Source of the DNA: Mycobacterium avium subsp. avium
GTDB lineage: Bacteria > Actinomycetota > Actinomycetes > Mycobacteriales > Mycobacteriaceae
DNA length: 64,000 nt
NCBI RefSeq assembly: GCF_009741445.1
Contig: NZ_CP046507.1
Span: 4,340,001 to 4,404,000 of the forward strand
Direction of reading: 5' to 3'
The notes under the pieces are model-generated. The model was not told the DNA's origin and ran no database searches. It saw only the letters and a program-made list of their open reading frames with translations. Of this stretch, positions 25,293 to 34,015 are shown in pieces. Position 1 is the stretch's first letter. Every line of letters starts with the position of its first letter. The translations under genes and the position numbers were made by a program.

Positions 25293-26411
25293 CTACAGCC
25301 TGCAACCGAGCAGGACGGGCTCGGGCACCAGTGTGATGCCAAACACAGACCGCACCCCGTCCCGGATGGTGCGGGCCAGGGCGATCACGTCGTCGCTGCG
25401 GGCCGTTCCGCGGTTGGTCAGCGCCAACGCGTGCTTGGTGGACAGCCGGCAGGGCGCTTCCGGGCCGCCCGGGTCCGGGACCGGATAGCCCTTGCCGAAA
25501 CCCGCCCGCTCCACCAGCCAGCCGGCGGCCAGCTTGACCCCGCCCGGGGCCGGATAGTGCGGCACCGGCCCGTCGACGGACCCGGCCAGCCGCTCGTAGA
25601 CGTCGGGGGCCACCACCGGGTTGGTGAAGAACGACCCCACGCTCCAGGTGTCGTGGTCGGCGGCGTCGAGCACCATGCCCTTGCGCGCCCGCAGCGCCAG
25701 CACCGCCTCGCGGACCGCGCGCGGGTCGGCGCGCTCGCCGACGGGCACCTCCAACTCGGCGGCCAGCTCGCCGTAGCGCACCGGCGCGCTGCGCCCCGAC
25801 GCATCGAGCGCGAACTCGACTTCCAGTACAACGGAAGGGATTTCGAGCCCGTCGTCGGCGCGGCGTTTGAACACGCTGGTGCGGTAACCGAATTCCAGCT
25901 CGGTGCCGGGCACCCAGCGCACCTGCCCGCTGCCGCGGTCCAGCACCCTGACCCGGGTGAGGGTGTCGGAGACCTCGGCGCCGTAGGCCCCGACGTTTTG
26001 GATCGGGGTGGCCCCGGCCGAGCCCGGGATGCCGGAAAGGCATTCCAGGCCGCCCAGGCCGTGCTCGATGGCGGTGAGCACGACGTCGTCCCACACCGCC
26101 CCCGCCTGGGCGCGCACCAGGTTGCCCTCGACGGTGATTCCGTCGTTGGCCAGCCGCACCGCGGTCAGGTCACTCAGCGCGTCGGAGATCACCAGGTTCG
26201 AGCCGCCGGCGAACACCAGCACCGGATCACGTTGTCCGGCAAGCCTTTCGGTGTCCAGCCGGCGCAGCGTGGCGATCACCTGTTCGCTGCTGGCACAGGT
26301 GATCAGCCGGCGCGCGGTGGGTCCGACCCGCAGCGTGGTCAGCGGCGCCAGCGGCACCGCGTCGGCCACTGACGCGCCGGCGAACGCCGCACCGGCACCG
26401 CTGGATTTCAT
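25293..26411 (-). CDS. murB: UDP-N-acetylenolpyruvoylglucosamine reductase
   Basis: 372 residues. FAD- and NADPH-dependent reduction of UDP-GlcNAc-enolpyruvate to UDP-MurNAc, the second committed step of peptidoglycan synthesis. LTTLRVGPTARRLI opens the FAD domain, FAGGSNLVISD binds pyrophosphate, GLECLSGIPGSAGATPIQNVGAYG is the signature, and SVGSFFTNPVV contains the catalytic Ser. It is divergent from the DUF2505 gene with only 26 bases between, and upstream of lprQ. Confidence 0.96.
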   Translation of the reverse strand: MKSSGAGAAFAGASVADAVPLAPLTTLRVGPTARRLITCASSEQVIATLRRLDTERLAGQRDPVLVFAGGSNLVISDALSDLTAVRLANDGITVEGNLVRAQAGAVWDDVVLTAIEHGLGGLECLSGIPGSAGATPIQNVGAYGAEVSDTLTRVRVLDRGSGQVRWVPGTELEFGYRTSVFKRRADDGLEIPSVVLEVEFALDASGRSAPVRYGELAAELEVPVGERADPRAVREAVLALRARKGMVLDAADHDTWSVGSFFTNPVVAPDVYERLAGSVDGPVPHYPAPGGVKLAAGWLVERAGFGKGYPVPDPGGPEAPCRLSTKHALALTNRGTARSDDVIALARTIRDGVRSVFGITLVPEPVLLGCRL

Positions 26412-26437
26412 GGCCCGTAACGGTAGCCTGACCTGCT

Positions 26438-26962
26438 ATGCCGCGCTCATTCGACTTGTCGGCCCACTACGACGGCAGCGTTGACGAGGTGCACCGGGCC
26501 TTCACCGATGCCGATTACTGGCGGGCCAGGCTGGCCAGCTCCGGCGTCGACGTGGCGACGCTGGAGTCGATGCGCGTCGGCGGGGCGTCCGGTGACGAGG
26601 ACGTCGTGGAGGTCGTCACGCTGCAGGTGATCCGCAGCGACAAGTTGCCGGGCATGGTCACGCAGTTGCACAGCGGCGATCTGTGTATCCGCCGCGAGGA
26701 GACGTGGGGGCCGGTGACGGGCGGCACCGCCACCGGCTCGGTCGTCGGCTCGATCGTGGACGCCCCGGTGAATCTGGCCGGCGACGCCGTGCTGGAGCCC
26801 GCCGAGGACACCGGCGGCGCCCGGTTGACCTTCCGGGCCACGGTCCAGGTGCGGGTGCCGATCATCGGCGGCAAGCTGGAGAACTTCATCGGCGCGCGCC
26901 TGGCCGAGCTGATCGCCGCCGAGCAGCGCTTCACCACCGAGTGGATCGCCCAAACCGCCTGA
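26438..26962 (+). CDS. DUF2505 family protein (Rv0481c-like)
   Basis: 174 residues, SRPBCC/START-like helix-grip pattern: MPRSFDLSAHYDGSVDEVHRAFTD at the start, then a beta-rich middle and a long C-terminal helix (GGKLENFIGARLAELIAAEQRFTTEWI). Likely a small-ligand binder; the ligand is unknown. The first ATG is used because the leader to murB is only 26 bases. The nitrilase follows after 82 bases. Confidence 0.85.
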   Translation: MPRSFDLSAHYDGSVDEVHRAFTDADYWRARLASSGVDVATLESMRVGGASGDEDVVEVVTLQVIRSDKLPGMVTQLHSGDLCIRREETWGPVTGGTATGSVVGSIVDAPVNLAGDAVLEPAEDTGGARLTFRATVQVRVPIIGGKLENFIGARLAELIAAEQRFTTEWIAQTA

Positions 26963-27044
26963 GCTCGCGCCTAAGCGGGATCGCCCGACTCCTCCTCGCG
27001 CCGCCGCGGCGGCGCGCATCGTCGCCGGGCCTAAGCTGGCGCTC

Positions 27045-27869
27045 ATGCGAATCGCGCTGGCGCAGATCCTCAGCGGCACCGACCCCGCGGCGAACCTGGC
27101 GCTGGTCGGCGAATACACCCGCCGGGCCGCCGGGGCGGGCGCGCGGCTGGTGGTGTTCCCCGAGGCCACCATGTGCCGGTTCGGTGTGCCGCTGGCGCCG
27201 ATCGCCGAGCCGGTCGACGGCCCCTGGGCCGACGGGGTGCGCCGCATCGCGACCGAGGCGAACGTCACCGTCATCGCCGGCATGTTCACCCCGTCCGGCG
27301 ACGGCCGGGTGAAAAACACACTGCTCGTGGCCAATTCGGACGACCAGGCGGTCACCCATTACGACAAGATCCACCTCTACGACGCATTCGGCTTCACCGA
27401 ATCGCGCACCGTCGCGCCGGGCCGCGAGCCGGTAGTGGTCGGCGTCGACGGGGTGCGGGTCGGGTTGAGCGTCTGCTACGACATCCGGTTCCCCGAGCTC
27501 TACACCGAGCTGGCCCGCCGCGGCGCCCAGCTGATCGCGGTCTGCGCGTCCTGGGGCGCGGGGCCCGGCAAACTCGACCAGTGGACCCTGCTGGCCCGCG
27601 CCCGCGCGCTGGACTCGATGAGCTACATCGCCGCGGCCGGTCAGGCCGACCCCGGCGAGATCCTGTCCGCGTCGGGGGCGCCGACCGGGGTGGGCGGCAG
27701 TCTGGTCGCCTCACCGCTGGGTGAGGTGGTCGCGTCGGCCGGCGCGCAGCCGCAGCTGGTGCTGGCCGACATCGACGTCGACCGGGTCGCGCAGGCCCGC
27801 AAGACTATCGCGGCGCTCAGCAACCGCTCGGACTTTGCTCAGGTTGGTAGGGCAGAATCGGTCGGGTGA
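27045..27869 (+). CDS. Nitrilase-superfamily amidohydrolase (Rv0480c-like)
   Basis: 274 residues of the carbon-nitrogen hydrolase fold. The Glu-Lys-Cys triad is visible: Glu in VVFPEATMC (near 43), Lys in YDKIHLYDAFG (near 109) and Cys in LSVCYDIRFPEL (near 145). It may be a Nit2/deaminated-glutathione amidase-type repair enzyme, but the substrate is not proven. The GTG start of the DUF2993 gene overlaps its stop. Confidence 0.9.
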   Translation: MRIALAQILSGTDPAANLALVGEYTRRAAGAGARLVVFPEATMCRFGVPLAPIAEPVDGPWADGVRRIATEANVTVIAGMFTPSGDGRVKNTLLVANSDDQAVTHYDKIHLYDAFGFTESRTVAPGREPVVVGVDGVRVGLSVCYDIRFPELYTELARRGAQLIAVCASWGAGPGKLDQWTLLARARALDSMSYIAAAGQADPGEILSASGAPTGVGGSLVASPLGEVVASAGAQPQLVLADIDVDRVAQARKTIAALSNRSDFAQVGRAESVG

Positions 27870-28918
27870 CGAACCCACAAGGACCCCCGAACCAGGACCC
27901 GTCGACGTGGGGCCGTCCCGCCAACCAGGGACCCTACGGCCAGCCTCCGACGGAACGGCCGACCGAGCGGATCAACACCGGCGGCCCAGGTCAGGCGCCC
28001 GGTCAGGTGCCGCCACCGCCGCCGGCGCCCCCGCCCCCCGGCCAGACCGAGCGATTCGGCACGCCGCGGCCCCAGATGCAGCAGCCCGGCTACCCGCCGC
28101 CGCCCACCCCGCCCGCCGGGCCCACCGAGCGGCTGGCCACCGCGCCGAACCCCGACAACGGGCCGGCGAAAAAGAAGCGCCGGTTCCTGCGTGACCCGGT
28201 CTCGGTGCTGTTGATCTTCATCATCGTGTTCGCCCTGATCATCGCCGGGTTCATCGGGGCGGAGCTGTACGTGCGGCACGTCGCCGACACCAAGGTCGCC
28301 CAGGCGGTGGCCTGCGAGGTCAAGGACCAGGCCACCGCGTCCTTCGGCGTGACACCGCTGATGCTGTGGCAGCAGGCGACCAAGCACTACACCAACATCT
28401 CGGTGCAGACCGCCGGCAACAACATCCGCGACGCCAAGGGCATGAAGCTCTCGATCAATATCAATGACGTCCGGCTCAAGGACAACGGCAACTCGAAGGG
28501 CACCATCGGCGCATTGGACGCCACTATCGACTGGACCACCGACGGCATCAAGCAGTCGGTGCAGAACGCCATCCCGGTGCTGGGCCCGTTCGTCACCAAC
28601 ACGGTGACCACCCATCCCGCCGACGGCACCATCGAGCTGAAGGGCATGTTGGACAACATCACCGCCAAGCCGGTGATCTCGGGCACCGGGTTGCAACTGC
28701 AGATCGTCAGCTTCAACGCGCTGGGCTTCACCATGCCCAAGGAGTCGGTGCAGTCGACGCTGGACGACTTCACCTCGAACCTGACGAAGAACTACCCGCT
28801 GGGCATTCACGCGGACAGCGTGCAGGTCACCGACAAGGGTGTGACCAGCCACTTCTCCACCCGCAACGCCGCCATCCCGACCGGCAACAACAACGACCCC
28901 TGCTTCGCCAACCTCTGA
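27866..28918 (+). CDS. DUF2993 (LmeA-like) membrane-anchored protein (Rv0479c-like)
   Basis: 350 residues. The first 105 are Pro/Gly/Gln-rich and cytosolic. A single membrane helix (VSVLLIFIIVFALIIAGFIGAELYV) lies near 112-136, followed by a periplasmic DUF2993 domain, as in LmeA (Rv0817c), which supports lipomannan elongation. The precise role of this paralogue is not known to me. It is translationally coupled to the nitrilase (GTGA overlap) and ends 12 bases from the convergent deoC stop. Confidence 0.88.
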   Translation: MTNPQGPPNQDPSTWGRPANQGPYGQPPTERPTERINTGGPGQAPGQVPPPPPAPPPPGQTERFGTPRPQMQQPGYPPPPTPPAGPTERLATAPNPDNGPAKKKRRFLRDPVSVLLIFIIVFALIIAGFIGAELYVRHVADTKVAQAVACEVKDQATASFGVTPLMLWQQATKHYTNISVQTAGNNIRDAKGMKLSININDVRLKDNGNSKGTIGALDATIDWTTDGIKQSVQNAIPVLGPFVTNTVTTHPADGTIELKGMLDNITAKPVISGTGLQLQIVSFNALGFTMPKESVQSTLDDFTSNLTKNYPLGIHADSVQVTDKGVTSHFSTRNAAIPTGNNNDPCFANL

Positions 28919-28930
28919 CGCCGTCGGTCC

Positions 28931-29602
28931 TCAGCCCAGCCCGTCGAGCACGGCCCGGGTGCCCGACAATCCCAGCCGGGTGGCGCCGGCATCCAGCATC
29001 GCCAGCGCGTCGGCGGCGGTGCGGATGCCGCCGCTGGCCTTCACCCCCAGCCGGCCCCCGACGGCCTCGGCCATCAGGGCGACCGCCCGCACGGATGCGC
29101 CGCCGGTCGGGTGGAATCCGGTCGACGTCTTGACGAAGTCGGCGCCGGCGTCCTCGGCGGCGCGGCACACCCGGACCAGGGTGTGCTCGTCGGCCAGCGC
29201 CAGCAGCGCTGACGACTCCACGATCACCTTGAGCACGGCGCCGCCGACGGCGCCGCGCACCGCCGCGATGTCGGCGCGCACCCCGTCGAGGTCACCGGCC
29301 AGCGCCGCGCCGACGTCGATGACCATGTCGATCTCGGCGGCACCGGAGGCCACCGCCAGCGCGGCCTCGTGGGCCTTGACGGCCGGCACATGCTTGCCCG
29401 ACGGGAATCCCGCCACGCTGGCCACCCGCACGCCGGCACCGGCCTGCACGGCGACGGGAACCATCGGCGGCGAGACGCACACCGCGTAGACGCCCAGCTC
29501 GGCCGCCTCGGTGACCAGGGCGGCGACGTCGGCGGCGGTGGCTTCGGGCTTGAGCAGGGTGTGGTCGACGAATGCCGCCAGCTGGGCGCGGGTGGGGGTC
29601 AT
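28931..29602 (-). CDS. deoC: Deoxyribose-phosphate aldolase
   Basis: 223 residues. It cleaves 2-deoxyribose-5-phosphate to glyceraldehyde-3-phosphate and acetaldehyde. The class I aldolase Schiff-base lysines are in LKVIVESSALL (Lys near 143) and DFVKTSTGF (near 172); GVKASGGIRT follows. DHTLLKPEAT is the N-terminal signature. Its ATG overlaps the stop of the upstream secreted-protein gene. Confidence 0.95.
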   Translation of the reverse strand: MTPTRAQLAAFVDHTLLKPEATAADVAALVTEAAELGVYAVCVSPPMVPVAVQAGAGVRVASVAGFPSGKHVPAVKAHEAALAVASGAAEIDMVIDVGAALAGDLDGVRADIAAVRGAVGGAVLKVIVESSALLALADEHTLVRVCRAAEDAGADFVKTSTGFHPTGGASVRAVALMAEAVGGRLGVKASGGIRTAADALAMLDAGATRLGLSGTRAVLDGLG

Positions 29603-30024
29603 CCGAAGGATTCTTCCGGACCGCCGGGATTGCAGCCGGAGGCGACCATCTCCGCGTCGTCGACGACGGGGCGCCACGGCTCCAGGTTCCAGCTGACCTT
29701 GCCGGGCCGGCCCAGCTCGGCGAACTGCCAGTGGCACAGGAACTGCGCGCGCATCCCGGCGGTGTCGGCGTCCGGGGCCAGGGCGAGCACCTCGGCCCAG
29801 GCCTCGTCGGCCATCGCCATCGACCCGGGCGTCTTGGCGGCGGTGCGCCCGGCGGGCGTCGGGAAGACCCGCAGGCTGCTTCGGCCCTGCCATTGCGCCC
29901 AGTCGGTGTGGTCGATGAACGGCGGGTCGGCCGTCCCGGCGGCGGGGTCCGGCGCGGCGGCGGGCGCTATCGGCCAGCACAGCGCCAGCAGCAGCGCGGC
30001 CGGCGCGGCCAGCGGGACCCGCAT
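29599..30024 (-). CDS. Secreted DUF2599-like protein (Rv0477-like)
   Basis: 141 residues with a clear signal peptide (MRVPLAAPAALLLALCWPIAPAAA) and a mature domain that ends WNLEPWRPVVDDAEMVASGCNPGG, typical of DUF2599 proteins. Two cysteines in the mature part (FLCHW, SGCNPGG) could form a disulfide. I selected the ATG at 30024 because it starts the signal peptide. The downstream deoC overlaps by 4 bases. Function unknown. Confidence 0.85.
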   Translation of the reverse strand: MRVPLAAPAALLLALCWPIAPAAAPDPAAGTADPPFIDHTDWAQWQGRSSLRVFPTPAGRTAAKTPGSMAMADEAWAEVLALAPDADTAGMRAQFLCHWQFAELGRPGKVSWNLEPWRPVVDDAEMVASGCNPGGPEESFG

Positions 30025-30028
30025 GCCG

Positions 30029-30316
30029 CTAGCGCGACTTGCCCTGTATTTCCAGGAGTTTGGGCCGCACATCGACCAGATACACCCCGGCCGCACAGGC
30101 GGCGATCGCCATGCCCAGCACGCCGAACACGTAGCCCAGCACCGACGTCAAAGCCACCGCCCCGCCCAGGATCAGCAACCACACCGGCTTGGTCAGCTTG
30201 TCGGCGGCGGTATAGGCGTCGGGGCGCTGCAGCGCGGCATGCACGAAGGCGTAGATCGCCGTGACCAGGACGGCGATCTGCAAGACCAGCATGACGGTAC
30301 CCACGAGGTGGTTCAC
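30029..30316 (-). CDS. DUF2516 small membrane protein (Rv0476-like)
   Basis: 95 residues with three predicted membrane helices (VMLVLQIAVLVTAIYAFVHAAL; VWLLILGGAVALTSVLGYVFG; AIAACAAGVYLVDV) and a conserved DKLTKPVWL loop. It is an actinobacterial family without known function. GTG start. It sits 4 bases upstream of the secreted-protein gene and is separated from hbhA by a hairpin. Confidence 0.85.
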   Translation of the reverse strand: MNHLVGTVMLVLQIAVLVTAIYAFVHAALQRPDAYTAADKLTKPVWLLILGGAVALTSVLGYVFGVLGMAIAACAAGVYLVDVRPKLLEIQGKSR

Positions 30317-30349
30317 GCCTCAAGCGTAGGCGGGCGGCGTCCAAAACGT

Positions 30350-30383
30350 CGACTCCGAGTCACCCGAAGGCAACTCGGAGTCG
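30350..30383. terminator. Hairpin downstream of hbhA
   Basis: Perfect 11-base arms CGACTCCGAGT and ACTCGGAGTCG with a 12-base loop, 21 bases past the hbhA stop and 33 bases before the DUF2516 start (both leftward). There is no T run. It likely limits read-through from the strongly expressed hbhA. Confidence 0.55.
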
Positions 30384-30404
30384 AGCGTCGTGGGAACTGC
30401 GGTG

Positions 30405-31022
30405 CTACTTCTGGGTGACCTTCTTGGCCGCGGCCTTCTTGGCCGGCGCCTTCTTGGCGGGGGCCTTCTTGGCCGGCGCCTTCTTGGCGGGGGCCTTGGC
30501 GATGGCCTTCTGGGTCTTCTTGCCGGCGGCCTCGGCCTTGCCCGGCAGCTCGATGCCCACCAGCTTGGCGGCGCGCTCACCGACCGCGCGGGTCTGCGAC
30601 GCGACGGTGCCCAGCGCCTCCTGGGTCAGCTCGACGGCCTGGTCCACGTAGCCCTCGGCGCGCGCGGAGGCGTCCTCGAAGGCGGTCTGGCTGCGCAGCC
30701 GCTGCAGGGCCGCCTCGCCGCGCTCGACCAGCTCGTTGTACCGGTTGGTCGCCGCCTCCAGGTAGCCCTCGGCCGCCTTGCGCAGCTCCTCGGTGGTGAA
30801 CTTGTCGCGCAGCTCGGTGAACTGCTCGGGCAGGTCCTCCTGGAACTTGGTCAGCCGGGCGCGGCGCTCCTCGACCCGGGTGCGGGTCTCGGCGCGGGTC
30901 TCCTCGGCCCGCTCGCGCAGGTTGGCGATCAGGTCGTTGACCGTGGCCAGGGCCAGGTCGGCCGCGCCCAGGGCCGCGAGCAGCGGGGCTCGCAAGTCGT
31001 CGATGTTCGGGTTTTCCGCCAT
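30405..31022 (-). CDS. hbhA: Heparin-binding haemagglutinin
   Basis: 205 residues. Surface adhesin that binds heparan sulfate and also localises to lipid inclusions. Residues 1 to about 110 form a long coiled coil (RERAEETRAETRTRVEERRARL). The C-terminus has KKAPAK-type repeats (four KAPAKK units then KAAAKK), the methylated lysine-rich domain. The unit number differs between species, hence 205 against 199 residues in M. tuberculosis. AAAGGAAC precedes the ATG at 31022. Confidence 0.97.
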   Translation of the reverse strand: MAENPNIDDLRAPLLAALGAADLALATVNDLIANLRERAEETRAETRTRVEERRARLTKFQEDLPEQFTELRDKFTTEELRKAAEGYLEAATNRYNELVERGEAALQRLRSQTAFEDASARAEGYVDQAVELTQEALGTVASQTRAVGERAAKLVGIELPGKAEAAGKKTQKAIAKAPAKKAPAKKAPAKKAPAKKAAAKKVTQK

Positions 31023-31226
31023 GGTTGTTCCTTTCATGGTTTCTGCTCTGTGTGTTTGTCAGGTGTCTGGTCGGGAAATTAGGTGCAAACGTCTCCTTCG
31101 CAACTGGGGCCGCGCGGAGCGTCGGTCGTTCGTCATGCAGTTGGGCTGGAACCGCCAGATCCCTACTGTGGGGTAACCCCCGCGGCCGGTCGTCTATACA
31201 TCACTGACCCGCCGGCGACGGACTGA

Positions 31227-31643
31227 TCACTCGCTGTCGGGCTGGGTCGGACACTCCTCATGGGTGGCTTCGTTTTGCTGGGTGAACGATGCGTAGATGT
31301 CGAGCAGGATCTGCTTTTGGCGCTCGGTGATCGCGGTGTCGGTGACGATCGCGTCCCGCACCTGACTTTTGTCGCTGGGCTCGAGGATCCCGGCGCGCAC
31401 ATAGAGAACCTCGGCGGAAACCCGGAGGGCCTTCGCGATCTGGTTCAGGACGTCGGCCGATGGCTTGCGCAGTCCACGCTCCACCTGGCTGAGATAGGGA
31501 TTGCTGACCCCGGACTTCTCGGCGAGTTGCCGCACCGACACCTGCGCGAGTTCACGCTGGCTGCGGATGAAGCTGCCGATGTCGGAGGCCATGTCGGAGG
31601 CAGCGTTGGACACCTTGGCGGAGAGCTTCTCCTCGGGTGCCAC
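31227..31643 (-). CDS. XRE-family regulator (Rv0474-like)
   Basis: 138 residues. A helix-turn-helix at about 26-82 (IRSQRELAQVSVRQLAEKSGVSNPYLSQVERGLRKPSADVLNQIA) is followed by a C-terminal helical region and an acidic tail. Rv0474 has been described as a copper-responsive regulator affecting rpoB; I recall this without being able to verify it. A perfect inverted repeat 53 bases upstream of the start is a likely autoregulatory operator. It precedes hbhA on the same strand by 204 bases. Confidence 0.85.
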   Translation of the reverse strand: MAPEEKLSAKVSNAASDMASDIGSFIRSQRELAQVSVRQLAEKSGVSNPYLSQVERGLRKPSADVLNQIAKALRVSAEVLYVRAGILEPSDKSQVRDAIVTDTAITERQKQILLDIYASFTQQNEATHEECPTQPDSE

Positions 31644-31695
31644 GGCGTGCTCCTGGTCGGACGGTCGGTCTGGACGGCCCTCAGACTACTACAAG

Positions 31696-31713
31696 TGCTT
31701 GCTATTGCAAGCA
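31696..31713. promoter_or_regulatory. Candidate operator upstream of the Rv0474-like regulator
   Basis: Perfect inverted repeat TGCTTGC-TATT-GCAAGCA, with a further TTAGCA half-site at 31718-31723. It lies in the 83-base gap before the XRE gene (start 31643), in locally AT-rich sequence. The layout suits dimeric binding by the regulator to its own promoter. Confidence 0.6.
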
Positions 31714-31726
31714 TTTGTTAGCACTG

Positions 31727-33037
31727 CTAGAAAAGCAGCTGCGCGACGGCGTAGATGACCAGACCGGCCAGCGAGCCGACCACCGTTCCGTTGATCCGGA
31801 TGAACTGCAGGTCACGGCCGACGTGCAGCTCGATGCGCCGGCTGGCCTCTTCGGCGTCCCAGCGCTCGATGGTGTCGGTGATGATCGCTGTGATTTCCAC
31901 CCCATACTGCGAGACCAGGTGCTGGGCGGCCCGAACCAGCCAGTTGTCGACCTTGTCGCGCAGGTCGGCGTCGTCGCGCAACGACTCCCCGATGCGCACC
32001 ACGGTGTCGGCGATGCGGCTGCGCAGCGCGCTGGACGGGTCGTCCACGCCCTCGAGCACCAGCCGTTTCAGCGTCTTCCAGGCCGTCGCGGCGGCATTGG
32101 CGATCTCGTCGCGCGCCATCAGCTGCTCCTTGATGGCGTCGGCGCGGGCGATGGTGTCCGGGTCGTGCTGCAGGTCGTCGGCGAATTCGAACAGGAACCG
32201 GGTCGCCGACCGGCGCAGTTCGTGGTCGGGGTTGCGGCGCACCTTGTCGGTGAAGTCCATCAGCTCGCGGTGGATGCGATCGCCCACCAGGTGGTCGATG
32301 AAGCGCGGCGACCAGGTCGGCGAGTCGCGCTCGACCACCCGCTGGATGACCTCGCCGGCGTTCAGCGACCACTGGAAGGCGCGGTCGGCCAGCAGCTGGA
32401 TCAGCGCCTCCTGCCGATTCTCGGCCAGCAGCGTCGCCAGCACCCGGCCCACCGGCGGACCCCACTGCGGTTCGGCGATGCGGCGCACGATCATCCGGTC
32501 GATCACCTGCTGGACGTCTTCGTCGCGGAGCAGCTCCACCAGCACCCGCAGCACCGTGGCCGTCTCGCCGGCCACCCGTTCGGCGTGCGCGGCTTCCGAC
32601 AGCCACTTACCCAGCCGGCCGGACACCTGCGCGTCGCGCAGCTTGGTCTCCACCACCTCCGGCGATAGGAAGTTCTCCCGCACGAAGGTGCCCAGGCCCT
32701 CCCCCAGCTGGTCCTTCTTGCGCTTGATGATGGCGGTGTGCGGGATCGGGATGCCCAGCGGATGGCGGAACAGCGCCGTCACCGCGAACCAGTCCGCCAG
32801 CGCGCCCACCATCCCGGCCTCCGCGGCCGCGCCGACATAACCGACCCAGGCGCCCACGCCGGGCTGCGCCTGCGCCCATCGGCAGGCCAAAAACAGGCCG
32901 GTGGCACCGATCAGGAAACTCAGCGCCACCGCCTTCATCCGGCGCAGCGCCACCCGCCGCTGCGCGTCGGCCTGCGGATCGGCGCCGGCGAAGGATTCGG
33001 CGAACGAGGTGCGGCCCGAGGCTCTGTGTGCCACCAC
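31727..33037 (-). CDS. DUF445 membrane protein (Rv0473-like)
   Basis: About 436 residues. An N-terminal hydrophobic helix (MKAVALSFLIGATGLFLACRW) is followed by GALADWFAVTALFRHPLGIPIPHTAIIKRKKDQLGEGLG, the DUF445 signature. A long helical cytosolic or extended domain follows, and the protein ends in a membrane helix (GTVVGSLAGLVIYAVAQLLF). It is the YheB-type family; function unknown. The start is uncertain: GTG 33037, GTG 33034 or GTG 33076. It is divergent from madR. Confidence 0.85.
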   Translation of the reverse strand: MVAHRASGRTSFAESFAGADPQADAQRRVALRRMKAVALSFLIGATGLFLACRWAQAQPGVGAWVGYVGAAAEAGMVGALADWFAVTALFRHPLGIPIPHTAIIKRKKDQLGEGLGTFVRENFLSPEVVETKLRDAQVSGRLGKWLSEAAHAERVAGETATVLRVLVELLRDEDVQQVIDRMIVRRIAEPQWGPPVGRVLATLLAENRQEALIQLLADRAFQWSLNAGEVIQRVVERDSPTWSPRFIDHLVGDRIHRELMDFTDKVRRNPDHELRRSATRFLFEFADDLQHDPDTIARADAIKEQLMARDEIANAAATAWKTLKRLVLEGVDDPSSALRSRIADTVVRIGESLRDDADLRDKVDNWLVRAAQHLVSQYGVEITAIITDTIERWDAEEASRRIELHVGRDLQFIRINGTVVGSLAGLVIYAVAQLLF

Positions 33038-33172
33038 TCCATCATCTATCTTTCCCGCCGATTGGTGTGACGACACCGCGCGCGACGGTCGTCCACGCCC
33101 GGGCCAAGACCGCGAACCAGCCGGTCCACGCCGTAGTATCGAGGGCGTCTAGGGAATGGGATTTCGGCGATA

Positions 33173-33880
33173 GTGGCAGAGCAAATCACGGCTGCGAGCG
33201 TCAAAATGGACGGGCGCAAGCGGCGCTGGCATCAGCACAAAGTGGACCGTCGCAACGAACTGGTCGACGGCACGATCGACGCGATTCGCCGGCTCGGCGG
33301 CGCGCTGAGCATGGACGAGATCGCCGCCGAGATCGGGGTCTCCAAGACGGTGCTCTACCGCTACTTCGTGGACAAGAACGACCTCACGACCGCCGTGATG
33401 ATGCGGTTCACCCAGACCACGCTGATTCCCAACATGGCCGCCGCGCTCACCTCCGGCCTGGACGGCTTCGACCTGACCCGCGAGGTCATCCGGGTCTACG
33501 TAGAGACCGTGGCCAACGAACCCGAGCCGTACCGGTTCGTGATGTCCAACAGCTCGGCCAGCAAGAGCAAGGTCATCGCCGACTCCGAGCGCATCATCGC
33601 GCGCATGCTCGCGGTGCTGATGCGCCGGCGCATGCAGCACGCCGGAATGGACACCGGCGGCGTGGAACCGTGGGCGTACCTGATCGTCGGCGGTGTGCAA
33701 CTGGCCACCCACTCCTGGATGTCGTACCCGCGGATGAGCCGCGACGAGCTGATCGACTACCTGACGATGCTGAGCTGGAACGCGCTCAAGGGGATCGTGG
33801 AAGTCGGCGGGTCGCTGGAGAAGTTCCGCGAAGAGCCGCACCCGTCGCCCATCGTGCCGCCGCGGGAAGCGGCGCTCTGA
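33173..33880 (+). CDS. madR: TetR-family regulator MadR
   Basis: 235 residues. The TetR helix-turn-helix is LSMDEIAAEIGVSKTVLYRYFVDKNDL, at about residues 45-71. The C-terminal ligand domain is long, with SSASKSKVIADSERII in the middle. It matches Rv0472c, MadR, which represses the acyl desaturases desA1/desA2 and so tunes mycolic acid synthesis, releasing DNA on binding acyl-CoA. GTG start at 33173. pcaA starts 136 bases after it on the same strand. Rv0471c, which lies between them in M. tuberculosis, is absent. Confidence 0.88.
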   Translation: MAEQITAASVKMDGRKRRWHQHKVDRRNELVDGTIDAIRRLGGALSMDEIAAEIGVSKTVLYRYFVDKNDLTTAVMMRFTQTTLIPNMAAALTSGLDGFDLTREVIRVYVETVANEPEPYRFVMSNSSASKSKVIADSERIIARMLAVLMRRRMQHAGMDTGGVEPWAYLIVGGVQLATHSWMSYPRMSRDELIDYLTMLSWNALKGIVEVGGSLEKFREEPHPSPIVPPREAAL

Positions 33881-34015
33881 CGCCCCGGCACCGGCCCGGG
33901 CAGGGCGACTTCACCCGCCCCAGCGACTACCATGCAGGACAGCGTTGGGGGACGAAGCGGGGTGGTTGCGTGGCTGCCCACCCCCGCCATCTCATATAGA
34001 AAGGCTCGTGTCGAC

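Noticed and set aside
23860..26372. Long frames on both strands over lprQ and murB
   Set aside because: Low-complexity Arg/Gly/Ala translations without motifs; lprQ and murB explain the region.
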